Source of the DNA: Microtetraspora sp. NBRC 13810 | GTDB lineage: Bacteria; Actinomycetota; Actinomycetes; Streptosporangiales; Streptosporangiaceae | NCBI RefSeq assembly: GCF_030268685.1 | Contig: NZ_BSRQ01000005.1 | Span: 1-64,000 of the forward strand | Direction of reading: 5' to 3' | Length of the DNA stretch: 64,000 bases | Shown: one piece after another, positions 16,842 through 25,205 of the stretch | Layout: every line of letters starts with the position of its first letter | Numbering within the stretch: position 1 is the stretch's first letter | Made by a program: the position numbers and the translations under genes | The notes under the pieces: model-generated | Database searches by the model: none | Told to the model about the DNA's origin: nothing | Seen by the model: only the letters and a program-made list of their open reading frames with translations

Positions 16842-17246
16842 CATCGCAAGGGACGGATCGACCGGGCAGCGCAGAAAGAATCCAGCATCACGACGAGCTG
16901 CCCGAGCATATGGACGAACCGAAGGTGAGGCAGAAGGTCGGACGTGACGGGGCCGGTGCAGTAGTAAGGGGTCCTGACCGTGGACGCGCTGCCGCAGTGA
17001 AGTGAGAGAAGTTCGAAGGTAAGAGAAGGGAGCGTTGAACGCCATCAGGATCGCCCGTCGCCGGCTGTCATTCGCCGCACGGGTACCGGAGTTCCACAGA
17101 TAGGAAGGTGGTCTACGGTCACGCATTCGCGATCCCCGCATCATCGCCGCGCTGTACGGCGGATGCGGAACACGGTAGTCCGGCCAGATGGCCGGTAGAT
17201 GGTGTTGAACCTCTTCGGGGCCCCGGCAACACAGTGCCGGGGCCCC
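16842..17246 (+). ncRNA. Candidate ~400-nt non-coding RNA or long leader upstream of the MerR gene
   Basis: The interval is bounded by a good promoter and a 12-base perfect terminator stem. It has a purine-rich segment (about 16995-17032), a small hairpin ccggcc-agat-ggccgg (17180-17195) and no codon bias in any frame. It does not carry recognisable tmRNA, RNase P or SRP signatures. A 22-codon open frame from TTG 17035, preceded by GAAGGGAG, could be a leader peptide. Either a free-standing small RNA or an attenuated leader of the MerR gene would fit. I cannot name a family. Confidence 0.4.
17217..17246 (+). terminator. Very strong hairpin terminator before the MerR gene
   Basis: A perfect 12-base stem ggggccccggca/tgccggggcccc with a six-base loop, ending 23 bases before the MerR start codon. 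It would stop transcripts from the upstream promoter, or act as an attenuator for the MerR gene. Confidence 0.8.
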
Positions 17247-17269
17247 CTGATGCGTGATGAAAGGCGTGC

Positions 17270-17623
17270 ATGGATCCAACGCACACAAGCCCTGGTGCTG
17301 CCCAGCCCAGGCACGGCACGGCCGAGGACCGGTTCGACGATGACGACTACCCCGCCTACAGCATGGGCGCGGCCGCGGAGCTGCTTGGAGTCACCCCCGC
17401 GTTCCTGCGCGCGCTGGGCGCTGCCAAGCTGATCGAACCGCTACGCTCCGGCGGCGGACACCGCCGCTACTCCCGCTACCAGCTACGCCTGGCCGGGCGG
17501 GCCCGGGAACTCGTCGACCAGGGCACGCCGCTGGAAGCCGCCTGCCGCATCATCATCTTGGAAGACCAGCTCGCCGAGGCGCTGCGCATCAACAACTCAC
17601 GCGGGCAACCGGCCGGCGATTAG
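17270..17623 (+). CDS. MerR-like helix-turn-helix regulator
   Basis: 117 residues. After an acidic N-terminus (DRFDDDDYPAYSM), a winged helix-turn-helix reads GAAAELLGVTPAFLRALGAAK, with the GGHRRYSRYQL wing at about residues 64-75. A short helix rich in Glu/Leu (AACRIIILEDQLAEALRIN) probably dimerises. There is no effector domain. The protein type is common in filamentous actinomycetes, often near cold-shock genes. GAAAGG precedes the ATG. It is convergent with the cold-shock gene. Targets are unknown. Confidence 0.85.
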   Translation: MDPTHTSPGAAQPRHGTAEDRFDDDDYPAYSMGAAAELLGVTPAFLRALGAAKLIEPLRSGGGHRRYSRYQLRLAGRARELVDQGTPLEAACRIIILEDQLAEALRINNSRGQPAGD

Positions 17624-17716
17624 CGCCGGCGCCCTCGTCACTTCGGCGCGCAGGCTCGATGCCCCCCGGATTCTCAGCGATCACCACCGGAACCCGGGAG
17701 ACCGGGAAAACAATCA

Positions 17717-17744
17717 GGGCTCGCACCCGTGAAGGTGCGAGCCC
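17717..17744 (-). terminator. Intrinsic terminator of the cold-shock gene
   Basis: An 11-base perfect stem gggctcgcacc/ggtgcgagccc, followed on the minus strand by tgattgttttc, a true U-tract. It may also serve the convergent MerR gene. Confidence 0.85.
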
Positions 17745-17763
17745 CGATCAGTGGTGTCAGGCG

Positions 17764-17970
17764 TCAGGCGGCGACGATGTTCTCGGCCTGCGGGCCCTTC
17801 TGGCCCTGGGTGACGTCGAAGGCCACCTTCTGGCCCTCGTGCAGCTCACGGTAGCCGCCCTGAGACACGATGTTGGAGTAGTGAGCGAAGACGTCGGCGC
17901 CGCCGCCGTCCTGCTCGATGAAGCCGAAGCCCTTTTCCGCGTTGAACCACTTCACGGTGCCAGTAGCCAT
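17764..17970 (-). CDS. cspA: Cold-shock protein (CspA family)
   Basis: 68 residues, a single OB fold. It contains the RNP-1-like [11 protein letters not shown] and RNP-2-like VFAHYSNI motifs and starts [14 protein letters not shown]. The family binds single-stranded RNA/DNA and acts as an RNA chaperone. ATG 17970 has GAGGAG upstream on the minus strand; longer upstream readings are untranslated leader. The leader of ~150 nt contains a hairpin followed by a U-tract, suggesting regulation by transcription read-through. Confidence 0.96.
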   Translation of the reverse strand: MATGTVKWFNAEKGFGFIEQDGGGADVFAHYSNIVSQGGYRELHEGQKVAFDVTQGQKGPQAENIVAA

Positions 17971-18068
17971 GTCAATCTCCTCTGGATAGGTGCAGAGCCG
18001 GAATTCGCACTTTACGAATACCGTGTCGCTGCGATAGGGCCCACCCGGGAAAGACCGGCAAACAAAAA

Positions 18069-18098
18069 TGCACCTGAGGCTACGTTCCGTCAGGTGCA
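18069..18098 (-). terminator. Attenuator-like hairpin in the cspA 5' leader
   Basis: On the minus strand, tgcacctga/tcaggtgca (nine base pairs, 12-base loop) is followed directly by tttttgttt. It lies about 100 bases upstream of the cspA start codon. No minus-strand gene lies upstream that would need a terminator, so it probably acts within the cspA leader. Confidence 0.6.
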
Positions 18099-18278
18099 CA
18101 CAAGTTCTTATGGGTACCACAACTGCAACTACCTCTAACCTAGCACACGTGCAGACCTGGTACGCATGCCCCCGCCGCCCGCACGGGGATTCGGGTGATC
18201 GGCGGGGGCCCGGAGGGCGGGCGACGCTAGCATCGGACGCGGTGGCCGGGGTGGCACCGGTCGAGGTCCAGCGAGGGG

Positions 18279-19292
18279 ATGTCGAGCGTTCCGATGAGCT
18301 CCGTAACCGTCCGCGTGCCGGCGAAGGTCAACCTGCATCTGGCCGTCGGCCCGCTCCGCGATGACGGCTTCCACGACTTGGTGAACGTCTTCCATGCCGT
18401 CTCCCTGTACGACGAGGTGACCGCGGTCGCGGCCGGCGGGATCTCGGTGCGGGTGGAGGGGGAGTCCGCCGACCTGGTCCCGCTGGACGGCGACAACCTC
18501 GCCGTCAGGGCCGCCCGCGCACTCGCCGCCCACGCGACAGCCGTACGGGCGCCGCACACCGAAGGACCGCACACCGAAGGACCGCACGCCGACGGGTCGC
18601 ACGACGGTGGGGTGTCCGGGGTGGAGTTGACCATCCGGAAGGCGATCCCGGTGGCCGGGGGGATGGCGGGTGGGAGTGCCGACGCGGCGGCGGCGCTGGT
18701 GGCGTGCAACGAGTTGTGGGGGCTCGGGCTGTCCCGCGAGGAGCTGATGGAGATCGGCGCGGAGCTGGGCAGCGACGTGCCGTTCGCCGTGCTCGGCGGT
18801 ACCGCGGTGGGCACCGGCCGGGGGGAGCGCCTGACGGAGGTCGAGGCGGCCGGGCGGTTCCACTGGGTGTTCGCGCTGGCCGACGGCGGGCTGTCCACGG
18901 CCACCGTCTACGGCGAGTGCGACCGGCTCCGCGCGGCGAGCGGGGAGCACACCGGCCCGCCGCAGGCCGGCGCGGCGCTGATGGACGCGCTGCGCAAGGG
19001 CGACGCCGCGGCGCTGGGCGCCGAACTGGCCAACGACCTGCAACCGGCCGCCCTCGCGCTCAAGCCGGCGCTCGCCGACACCCTCCGCCTGGGCCGCGAG
19101 CACGGCGCGCTGGGCGCCCTCGTCTCCGGCTCCGGGCCGACCTGCGCGTTCCTCACCGGGTCGGGGGCGGCGGCGGCCGAACTGGCCGGGGCGCTGCGCG
19201 CGGCCGGAGTGTGCCGGGAGGCCGTCACCGCGTACGGACCGGTGCCGGGCGCGACCGTCCTGGCGGGCGCGGGCAAAGGCGCGGCCCGATAG
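18279..19292 (+). CDS. ispE: 4-diphosphocytidyl-2-C-methyl-D-erythritol kinase
   Basis: 337 residues. It phosphorylates CDP-ME in the non-mevalonate (MEP) isoprenoid pathway. GHMP kinase motifs: [13 protein letters not shown] at the N-terminus, [17 protein letters not shown] as ATP loop, and the C-terminal [10 protein letters not shown] His/Glu/Gly insert ([15 protein letters not shown], about 90-104) makes it slightly longer than usual. ATG 18279 abuts a GAGGGG site and ATG 18294 lies a little far from it, so the exact start is open. It leads into the ABC-F gene after 13 bases, the usual actinobacterial order. Confidence 0.95.
   Translation: MSSVPMSSVTVRVPAKVNLHLAVGPLRDDGFHDLVNVFHAVSLYDEVTAVAAGGISVRVEGESADLVPLDGDNLAVRAARALAAHATAVRAPHTEGPHTEGPHADGSHDGGVSGVELTIRKAIPVAGGMAGGSADAAAALVACNELWGLGLSREELMEIGAELGSDVPFAVLGGTAVGTGRGERLTEVEAAGRFHWVFALADGGLSTATVYGECDRLRAASGEHTGPPQAGAALMDALRKGDAAALGAELANDLQPAALALKPALADTLRLGREHGALGALVSGSGPTCAFLTGSGAAAAELAGALRAAGVCREAVTAYGPVPGATVLAGAGKGAAR
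18552..18596 (+). repeat. 15-bp tandem repeat, three copies, inside ispE
   Basis: Two perfect copies and one diverged copy of ccgcacaccgaagga encode [10 protein letters not shown] in a surface loop of IspE. Confidence 0.85.
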
Positions 19293-19305
19293 CCTTGGTC
19301 CTACG

Positions 19306-21108
19306 ATGAACCTGGTCAATCTGGAGTCGGTGTCCCACGCCTACGGTCCCAAGCCGCTGCTGCACGAGGTCTCCCTCGGCATCGCGGCAGGTGACCGGAT
19401 CGGCGTGGTCGGCCGCAACGGCGGCGGCAAGACCACGCTCATTTCGGTGATCGCCGGTGCCCTGAAACCCCACGGCGGGCGGGTGACGCACAACCGGGGG
19501 TTGCGCGTCGGCGTGCTCTCCCAGGGGGACGACCTCGATCCCGGGCGCTCGGTGGCGGAGGCGGTCCTCGGCGACCGCGCGGCCCACGAGTGGGCCGGTG
19601 ACCAGGGCATCAGGGAGATCCTCGCCAGCCTGCTGGGCGACATCGACCTGTCGTCCAAGGCGGGCGCGCTGTCCGGTGGCGAGCGCCGCCGTACGGCGCT
19701 GGCCAGGCTGCTCATCGAGGAGCACGACCTGGTCATCCTGGACGAGCCGACCAACCACCTGGACATCGAGGCCATCGACTGGCTGGCCAGGCACCTGACG
19801 GCGCGCAGGTCGGCGCTGCTCGTGGTCACCCACGACCGGTGGTTCCTGGACGCGGTGTCCACCAGGACGTGGGAGGTCGTGGACGGCCGGGTCGAGCGCT
19901 ACGAGGGCGGATACGCCGCCTACGTCCTGGCCAAGGCCGAGCGCGCCCGGATCGCCGCCGCGACCGAGGAGCGCAGGCAGAACCTCATGCGCAAGGAGAT
20001 CGCCTGGCTGCGCAGGGGTCCGCCGGCCCGGACGAGCAAGCCGAAGTTCCGCGTCGAGGCCGCCCAGGCCCTGATCGCGGACGAGCCGCCGCCGCGGGAC
20101 AACGTCGAGCTGGTCAAGTTCGCCTCGGCCCGGCTCGGCCGCACGGTGTACGACCTGGAGGACGTCACGCTGCACGCGGGCGGCCCCGGCCAGGGCCCGC
20201 AGGTGCTCGACCGGTGCACCTGGCAGTTCGGCCCCGGCGACCGGGTGGGCCTGATCGGGGTGAACGGCTCGGGCAAGTCCACGGTGCTGCGGCTGCTCGC
20301 GGGCACCGTCAGGCCCGACGCCGGCAAGATCGTCCAGGGCAAGACGGTACGGCTGGCCTACCTGTCCCAGGAGCTGGCCGAGCTGGACCCCGCCCGCCGG
20401 GTGCTGGAGACCGTCGAGGAGATCAGGAAGTTCATCAAGGTCGGCAAGCGCGAGTGGACCGCCTCCCAGCTGCTCGAACGGCTGGGCTTCCGGGGCGACG
20501 CGCAGTGGAAGGTGGTCGGCGAGCTGTCGGGCGGTGAGCGCCGGCGGCTGCAACTGCTCAGGCTGCTCATGGACGACCCCAACGTGCTGCTGCTCGACGA
20601 GCCGACCAACGACCTCGACATCGAGACGCTGAACGAGCTGGAGGACCTGCTCGACGGCTGGCCCGGCACCCTGATCGTGGTCAGCCACGACCGCTACTTC
20701 CTGGAGCGGGTCGCCGACCGCTCGGTCGCGCTGCTCGGCGACGGCCGGCTGTCCATGCTCCCCGGCGGCGTCGAGGAGTACCTCAGCCGCCGTGCCGCGG
20801 GCACCGCCCTGACCGCCAACGCCGCCTCCCGCCCGGCCGAGGCGGCCACGGCCCCCTCCCCGGCGACCGCGCCCGCCCCGGGCCTGTCCGCCAAGGAGGA
20901 GCGCGAGCTGCGCAAGGAGCTCACCCGGTACGAGCGCCGCCTCGACCGCCTGACCGGTCGCGAGGGCGAGCTGCACGCCGCGATGGCGGACGCGGCCAGC
21001 GACTACGAGAAGCTGGCCGCGCTGACCGCCGAGCTCAAGCAGGTCCAGGACGAGAAGGACACCGTCGAGTCCGAGTGGCTCACCCTCGCCGAACGCCTCG
21101 GAGACTGA
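19306..21108 (+). CDS. ABC-F family ATPase (Uup-like)
   Basis: 600 residues with two ATPase cassettes and no membrane segment. Walker A: GRNGGGKTT in the first half and GVNGSGKST in the second. Signatures LSGGERRRTALARLL and LSGGERRRLQLLRLL, each followed by a DEPTNHLD/DEPTNDLD Walker B. The C-terminal ~80 residues form a charged coiled coil like the Uup C-terminal domain. ABC-F proteins act on ribosomes or on branched DNA. The gene after ispE is one of the conserved actinobacterial members; it need not be a resistance factor. Confidence 0.92.
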   Translation: MNLVNLESVSHAYGPKPLLHEVSLGIAAGDRIGVVGRNGGGKTTLISVIAGALKPHGGRVTHNRGLRVGVLSQGDDLDPGRSVAEAVLGDRAAHEWAGDQGIREILASLLGDIDLSSKAGALSGGERRRTALARLLIEEHDLVILDEPTNHLDIEAIDWLARHLTARRSALLVVTHDRWFLDAVSTRTWEVVDGRVERYEGGYAAYVLAKAERARIAAATEERRQNLMRKEIAWLRRGPPARTSKPKFRVEAAQALIADEPPPRDNVELVKFASARLGRTVYDLEDVTLHAGGPGQGPQVLDRCTWQFGPGDRVGLIGVNGSGKSTVLRLLAGTVRPDAGKIVQGKTVRLAYLSQELAELDPARRVLETVEEIRKFIKVGKREWTASQLLERLGFRGDAQWKVVGELSGGERRRLQLLRLLMDDPNVLLLDEPTNDLDIETLNELEDLLDGWPGTLIVVSHDRYFLERVADRSVALLGDGRLSMLPGGVEEYLSRRAAGTALTANAASRPAEAATAPSPATAPAPGLSAKEERELRKELTRYERRLDRLTGREGELHAAMADAASDYEKLAALTAELKQVQDEKDTVESEWLTLAERLGD

Positions 21109-21111
21109 GCC

Positions 21112-21146
21112 GCGGAGCGAGGACCGGCAACAGGCCCTCGCTCCGC
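21112..21146 (+). terminator. Terminator hairpin after the ABC-F gene
   Basis: An 11-base perfect stem gcggagcgagg/cctcgctccgc with a 13-base loop, starting four bases after the stop codon. Confidence 0.75.
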
Positions 21147-21184
21147 TCGGAGGTCCCGGCGGCGACGACCGGACGACGAGACGA

Positions 21185-22003
21185 TCAGCTGAAGGCGGCG
21201 GCGTGCTCGGCGGCCCACTGGGCGAAGGTGCGCGCCGGGCGGCCGGTGACGTCCTCGACGTTGGAGTTGACCTGGTTGGCCTCCTCGGGCACGTCGCCGA
21301 ACACGGTCATCATGAAGTCGATCATCTCCTGCGGCTGTCCCTCGGCGGCCAGCTTCTCGCGGGCCTGCTGCTCGGTCAGCTCGACGAAGCCGATGTCCTT
21401 GCCGATCGCCTGGCCGATGACGCGCACTTTGTCGCGGATGGTGAGCCGCTCGGGACCGGTGAGGGGGTAGGTGCGGCCCTCGTGGCCGCCTCGGGCGAGG
21501 GCCGTGGCGGCCACGGCCGCGATGTCGGCTTCGTGCACGAGGGCGGTGGTGGCGTCGGCGAACGGCTCACGCACCACGCCCTCCGTCCTGACCACCTCGG
21601 CCCACTGCAACGCGTTGGCCATGAACTCCGTCGGCCGGACGAAGGTCCAGCCGAGCGTACTGGCCTGGACGGCCGGCTCCAGGGTGCTCTCGTCCCAGCC
21701 GCCGAGTACGGTGACCCTGCGCACGCCCGACGCGACGGCCAGGTCGACGATCTCCTTGCCGTTCGGCAGCAGGTCGTAGCCGTCACCGCCGAAATTTATG
21801 AGATGCGCCCCGGTGACGCCCTCCATGGCGGGCACCAGGCTCTCGGTCACGGTCAGGTCCCCGGCCATCACCTCCACCCCCTCGGGTAGCCCGGCTCTGG
21901 CCGGGTCCCGGGTCAGGGCGCGGACCCGCTCCCCGGCCCGCAGCAGCTCCGCGACCACATGGCGGCCTACCGTGCCGGTCGCACCGGTCACAAGAATCGT
22001 CAT
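21185..22003 (-). CDS. NmrA-like NAD(P)-binding reductase (atypical SDR)
   Basis: 272 residues. Rossmann motif TILVTGATGTVGRHV at the N-terminus (GxxGxxG) and NFGGDGYDLLPNG. The catalytic Tyr of classical SDRs is absent, as in NmrA/QOR2-like members. The C-terminal part has VRPTEFMANAL, typical of this family. Such proteins reduce quinones or small carbonyls or act as redox sensors. It is monocistronic; the substrate is unknown. Confidence 0.88.
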   Translation of the reverse strand: MTILVTGATGTVGRHVVAELLRAGERVRALTRDPARAGLPEGVEVMAGDLTVTESLVPAMEGVTGAHLINFGGDGYDLLPNGKEIVDLAVASGVRRVTVLGGWDESTLEPAVQASTLGWTFVRPTEFMANALQWAEVVRTEGVVREPFADATTALVHEADIAAVAATALARGGHEGRTYPLTGPERLTIRDKVRVIGQAIGKDIGFVELTEQQAREKLAAEGQPQEMIDFMMTVFGDVPEEANQVNSNVEDVTGRPARTFAQWAAEHAAAFS

Positions 22004-22156
22004 GAATGTCCTTCCTCGTCGGCGACTCCCGGCATGTTAGGTACGAAAGAGGTCAAGCACGGTCCTACATGGGCGCATGATCGCCTCGGGTGGTTCGTCT
22101 CCCGCGGCACCGGCGGTGCGATCAACGGCTGAGGCGTCGAGCGCCGCGGGACGTCG

Positions 22157-23152
22157 TCACCGTCGGCGGCTGATCCGGTCGGTCATGCGAACGGGCCCGG
22201 CGGCGGTCCAGAAGGTTTGGCGGTAGGCCTGGGGAGAGGTGCCCACATGGCGGGTGAAATGCCTTCTCAGCACTGCCCCGGATCCGAAGCCGACACGTTC
22301 GGCGATGACCTCGACGGGCAGGCCGGTCGTCTCCAGCAGTTCCTGAGCCCGCTCGACCCGGGCCCGCAGCAGCCACTGCAGGGGACTCGTCCCCACCTGC
22401 GCCTGGAACTGGCGGTTGAGGCTTCGCGTGCTGTAGCCGGCATGGTCGGCGATGTCCCGCAGGGTGAGCGGTGCGCCGAGGTTGCGTTGCAGCCATTCGA
22501 GGGTGGACTGCAGATCGCCACCCTGGTTCTCCGGGCCGGGGTGCTTGATGTACTGCGCCTGCCCACCGTGGCGCTGGGGCGGTGTGACGGTGTACCGGGC
22601 GATATCACGGGCGACGGCGGCTCCGTGGTCGGAGCGCACCAGGTGCAGGCACAGGTCGAGGCCGGCGGCGATACCCGCGGAGGTGAGCAGGTCACCGTTG
22701 TCGACATACAGCACGGAGGCGTCGACGGCGATCTCCGGATGCCTGCGCTGAAGCTCGCCGGCGTAGTTCCAGTGCGTGGTGGCTCTCAGCCCGTCCAGCA
22801 GTCCGGTCGCCGCCAGCACGAACGCCCCGGTGCAGATGGACGCGACGCGCGCGCCTCGCGCCGCCGCCTTCCGCAGCAGGCCCACCACCTCGGCGGGCGG
22901 AGGTTCGAGGCAGTTCGCATGGCCGGGGATGACGATCGTGGCGGCCTCGGCCAGCGACTCCAGGCCCCAGGGGGTGTCCAGACCGAAGCAGTCGGCCCCC
23001 CGCGCGGTGGTCCGCGCTCCCGGCACGGCGCACACGCGGACCTCGTACGGGCAGCGCCCGTCGGGTAGGCGCGCCCCCGCGAAGATCTGGCACGGCGCCG
23101 CCAGATCGAAGGCCACAACCTGATCCAGAGCCAGGACGGTCACCACGTGCAT
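22157..23152 (-). CDS. GlxA-type AraC family regulator with DJ-1/PfpI sensor domain
   Basis: 331 residues. The N-terminal DJ-1/PfpI-like domain (about 1-185) has ASICTGAFVLAATGLLDG around the nucleophile-elbow Cys. The C-terminal double AraC helix-turn-helix includes LRDIADHAGYSTRSLNRQF and AERVGFGSGAVLRRHF. ATG 23152 is preferred over GTG 23170, as MHVVTVLALDQVVAFDL is the usual family start. It is divergent from a stand-alone DJ-1/PfpI protein, suggesting a regulator-target pair. The signal is unknown. Confidence 0.88.
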   Translation of the reverse strand: MHVVTVLALDQVVAFDLAAPCQIFAGARLPDGRCPYEVRVCAVPGARTTARGADCFGLDTPWGLESLAEAATIVIPGHANCLEPPPAEVVGLLRKAAARGARVASICTGAFVLAATGLLDGLRATTHWNYAGELQRRHPEIAVDASVLYVDNGDLLTSAGIAAGLDLCLHLVRSDHGAAVARDIARYTVTPPQRHGGQAQYIKHPGPENQGGDLQSTLEWLQRNLGAPLTLRDIADHAGYSTRSLNRQFQAQVGTSPLQWLLRARVERAQELLETTGLPVEVIAERVGFGSGAVLRRHFTRHVGTSPQAYRQTFWTAAGPVRMTDRISRRR

Positions 23153-23180
23153 GGCTGGAATAGTACGCACCTTGTCATTC

Positions 23181-23196
23181 TCGCCACTGTCGGCGA
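23181..23196. promoter_or_regulatory. Possible operator between the GlxA-like and DJ-1 genes
   Basis: TCGCC-actgtc-GGCGA, an inverted repeat in the ~100-bp divergent gap, 29 bases before the GlxA-like start codon. Confidence 0.3.
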
Positions 23197-23254
23197 ACGC
23201 CGCGGATGACCAAGCTTAAGGGCGAAACGACTGGTCGGAGAGGGGTTGTTCCCG

Positions 23255-23857
23255 GTGCGCACGCAGATCGTGGTGTTCGACGGGGTCGAGGAACTGGACG
23301 CCCTCGCACCGCTTGAGGTGCTGGGCTGTGCCGCCGCGTCGGGCCACCAGGCCGAGACCGCCCTGGTGACGCTCCGCCCCGGCCGGGTCTTCGCCCGCTA
23401 CGGGACCGACATGACCGTCGACCGGGTACTGACTCCGGCGGACGCCGACGTCGTGATCGTCCCCGGCGGGGGCTACGCCAACCATGCCCCGCAGGGCACC
23501 TGGGCGCAGGCACGGCAGGGCACCCTCCCGGCCGCGCTGCGGGACGCCGTACGCCCGGGTCTCACGCTCGCCTCGGTGTGCAGCGGGACGATGCTGCTCG
23601 CCGCCGCCGGACTCACCGACGGCCGTCCGTGCACCACCCATCACAGCGCGCGCGACGACCTCGTCGCCGCCGGCGGACAGTGGATCGACGCCAGAGTCGT
23701 CGACGACGGAGACCTGGTCACCTCCGGTGGCGTCACCTCCGGCCTCGACCTGGCGCTGTGGCTCCTCGAACGTCACCTCGGCCCCGAGGTCGCCTGCGAC
23801 GTCGAGCGATTCCTGGAATACGAGCGCCGCGGCACCGTGTGGAGGCCGGGAGGGTGA
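23255..23857 (+). CDS. DJ-1/PfpI family protein
   Basis: 200 residues from GTG 23255, which has GGAGAGGGG nine bases upstream. VIVPGGGYANH, the nucleophile elbow ASVCSGTMLLAAAGL with the reactive Cys, and the TTHHSARDDL strand are the family hallmarks. Homologues include isonitrile hydratase-like and GATase1-like enzymes; the reaction cannot be fixed from sequence. It shares its fold with the sensor domain of the divergent regulator. Confidence 0.85.
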   Translation: MRTQIVVFDGVEELDALAPLEVLGCAAASGHQAETALVTLRPGRVFARYGTDMTVDRVLTPADADVVIVPGGGYANHAPQGTWAQARQGTLPAALRDAVRPGLTLASVCSGTMLLAAAGLTDGRPCTTHHSARDDLVAAGGQWIDARVVDDGDLVTSGGVTSGLDLALWLLERHLGPEVACDVERFLEYERRGTVWRPGG

Positions 23858-24034
23858 CAGCGGCGCCCAGCACCTGGCGGACGAGATCCGCCCGGCGTTG
23901 ACGGTCGCCGGAACGGGTGATCGCGGCGGTGTCGGCTGCCACGGGGGCGCAAAGCCGAACATGCCTGTCCTGTTCCCTCGACCTTCGCATTTTCCCTGCG
24001 TAGCGCTCACGAGACGAAACAAGGTGATCGACGA

Positions 24035-24589
24035 ATGATCAGAAAATCCCTGCGTACCTTCATCGGCAGAATCGTGATGGCGGCCGGCTTGCTCACGCCC
24101 CTCACAGTGCTCGGAACCCCGGCCGTCGCCAACGCCCAGCCGGTGACTCCGCCCAGCCAAGCCGTGTTGATCGCGAACAAGACGGCTCTCTGGGACAACT
24201 GCATCCTCGGGCGGACCCTCACGATCGACGCACCGGTCATCCAGTACCCCTGTAGGAGGTACGCCGACCAGCTCTGGACGTTCACCAGGCGTGGCACGGA
24301 ACCGTCGAACGGCGAGGACTACTACCAGATTCAGAACGTCAACAACGGCCTGTGCCTGGCCGTGCGGACGGACAAGGACAACGCGGGCGCCCAGCAGGTG
24401 CGCTGCGGCAATTACTACGACCAGTCCTGGTTCGTCGACCTGGCCTGGGACGGCCTCAGCTACCAGCTGCGCAACCGCGGAAGCGACAAATGCCTTCTCG
24501 TGAGAGGCACGGCGCCTTACACCCAGTTGCAGCAGTACAAGTGCGGCACCTACACCGACCAGGTCTGGAGCTTCTTCACCTGGGCTTGA
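24035..24589 (+). CDS. Secreted ricin-type beta-trefoil lectin domain protein
   Basis: 184 residues. A Sec signal peptide (about 1-34, ending VANA-QPV) is followed by one beta-trefoil with three QxW-type motifs: DQLWTF, DQSWFV and DQVWSF. Cys pairs (NCILG/YPCRR, GLCLAV/VRCGN, DKCLLV/YKCGT) fit disulfides. It probably binds carbohydrate outside the cell. There is no attached catalytic domain, which is less usual for actinomycete ricin domains. Confidence 0.85.
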   Translation: MIRKSLRTFIGRIVMAAGLLTPLTVLGTPAVANAQPVTPPSQAVLIANKTALWDNCILGRTLTIDAPVIQYPCRRYADQLWTFTRRGTEPSNGEDYYQIQNVNNGLCLAVRTDKDNAGAQQVRCGNYYDQSWFVDLAWDGLSYQLRNRGSDKCLLVRGTAPYTQLQQYKCGTYTDQVWSFFTWA

Positions 24590-24705
24590 CACGGTGGGCC
24601 AGGGCTCCGGCTTCCGCCCCGGGGCCCGGCCGATCGGGGACACTGGGGACACTGTTCGTCGACGGTGTGCGGGCGGCCCGTTCCGGTGCCGTGGGAAGAG
24701 GTGTG

Positions 24706-25152
24706 GTGAGGCGGTTCGTCGCCGGGGTGTGGCGGGGGATGCGGGGGTCGGTGCAGTGGCGGCTCCTGTGGTGGTGGAACGCGAAGTTCATGGTGGGCGT
24801 CTCCGGAGTGGTCCGGGACCCGGAGGGGCGGGTGCTGCTGCTCAGGCACCGGCTCTGGCCGGAGGGGCGCCAGTGGGGGCTGCCGACCGGGTACGCGAAG
24901 CGGTCGGAGACCTTCGAGGACACGGTGGCCCGGGAGGTGCGCGAGGAGACCGGCCTTGAGGTCAAGGTGGGGCGGCTGATCCGGCTGCAGAGCGGTTTCC
25001 GGCTGCGCATGGAGGTGGCCTACGAGGCCGAGTTCGTGCGGGGCGAGATCAGGATCGATCCGCTGGAGATCCTGGAGGCGCGCTGGGTGTCGCCGCACGA
25101 CCTGCCCGACGGGGTCATGCCGGGACACCGGGTTCTGATCGAGGGCGGCTGA
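24706..25152 (+). CDS. Nudix hydrolase
   Basis: 148 residues. The Nudix box is complete: G-x5-E-x7-REVxEETGL starting at GYAKRSETFED. GTG 24706 has GGAAGAGG upstream; the longer open frame to the left overlaps the lectin gene out of frame. A tryptophan-rich N-terminus (WRLLWWWNAKFM) is common in this actinobacterial subgroup. The substrate, a nucleoside-diphosphate compound, is unknown. Confidence 0.85.
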   Translation: MRRFVAGVWRGMRGSVQWRLLWWWNAKFMVGVSGVVRDPEGRVLLLRHRLWPEGRQWGLPTGYAKRSETFEDTVAREVREETGLEVKVGRLIRLQSGFRLRMEVAYEAEFVRGEIRIDPLEILEARWVSPHDLPDGVMPGHRVLIEGG

Positions 25153-25205
25153 GGATCCCGTCGCCGGGTTGACCCCAACATTTGTTCAGGTTTCATGCTG
25201 TGTGC

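Noticed and set aside
16842-17246. tmRNA, RNase P RNA or SRP RNA
   Set aside because: No tRNA-like end, no GAGGAAAGTC-type RNase P core, no SRP tetraloop motif. I keep it as an unnamed candidate RNA only.
19225-20976. 583-codon frame antisense to the ABC-F gene
   Set aside because: Mirror of a gene with two complete ATPase cassettes on the plus strand.
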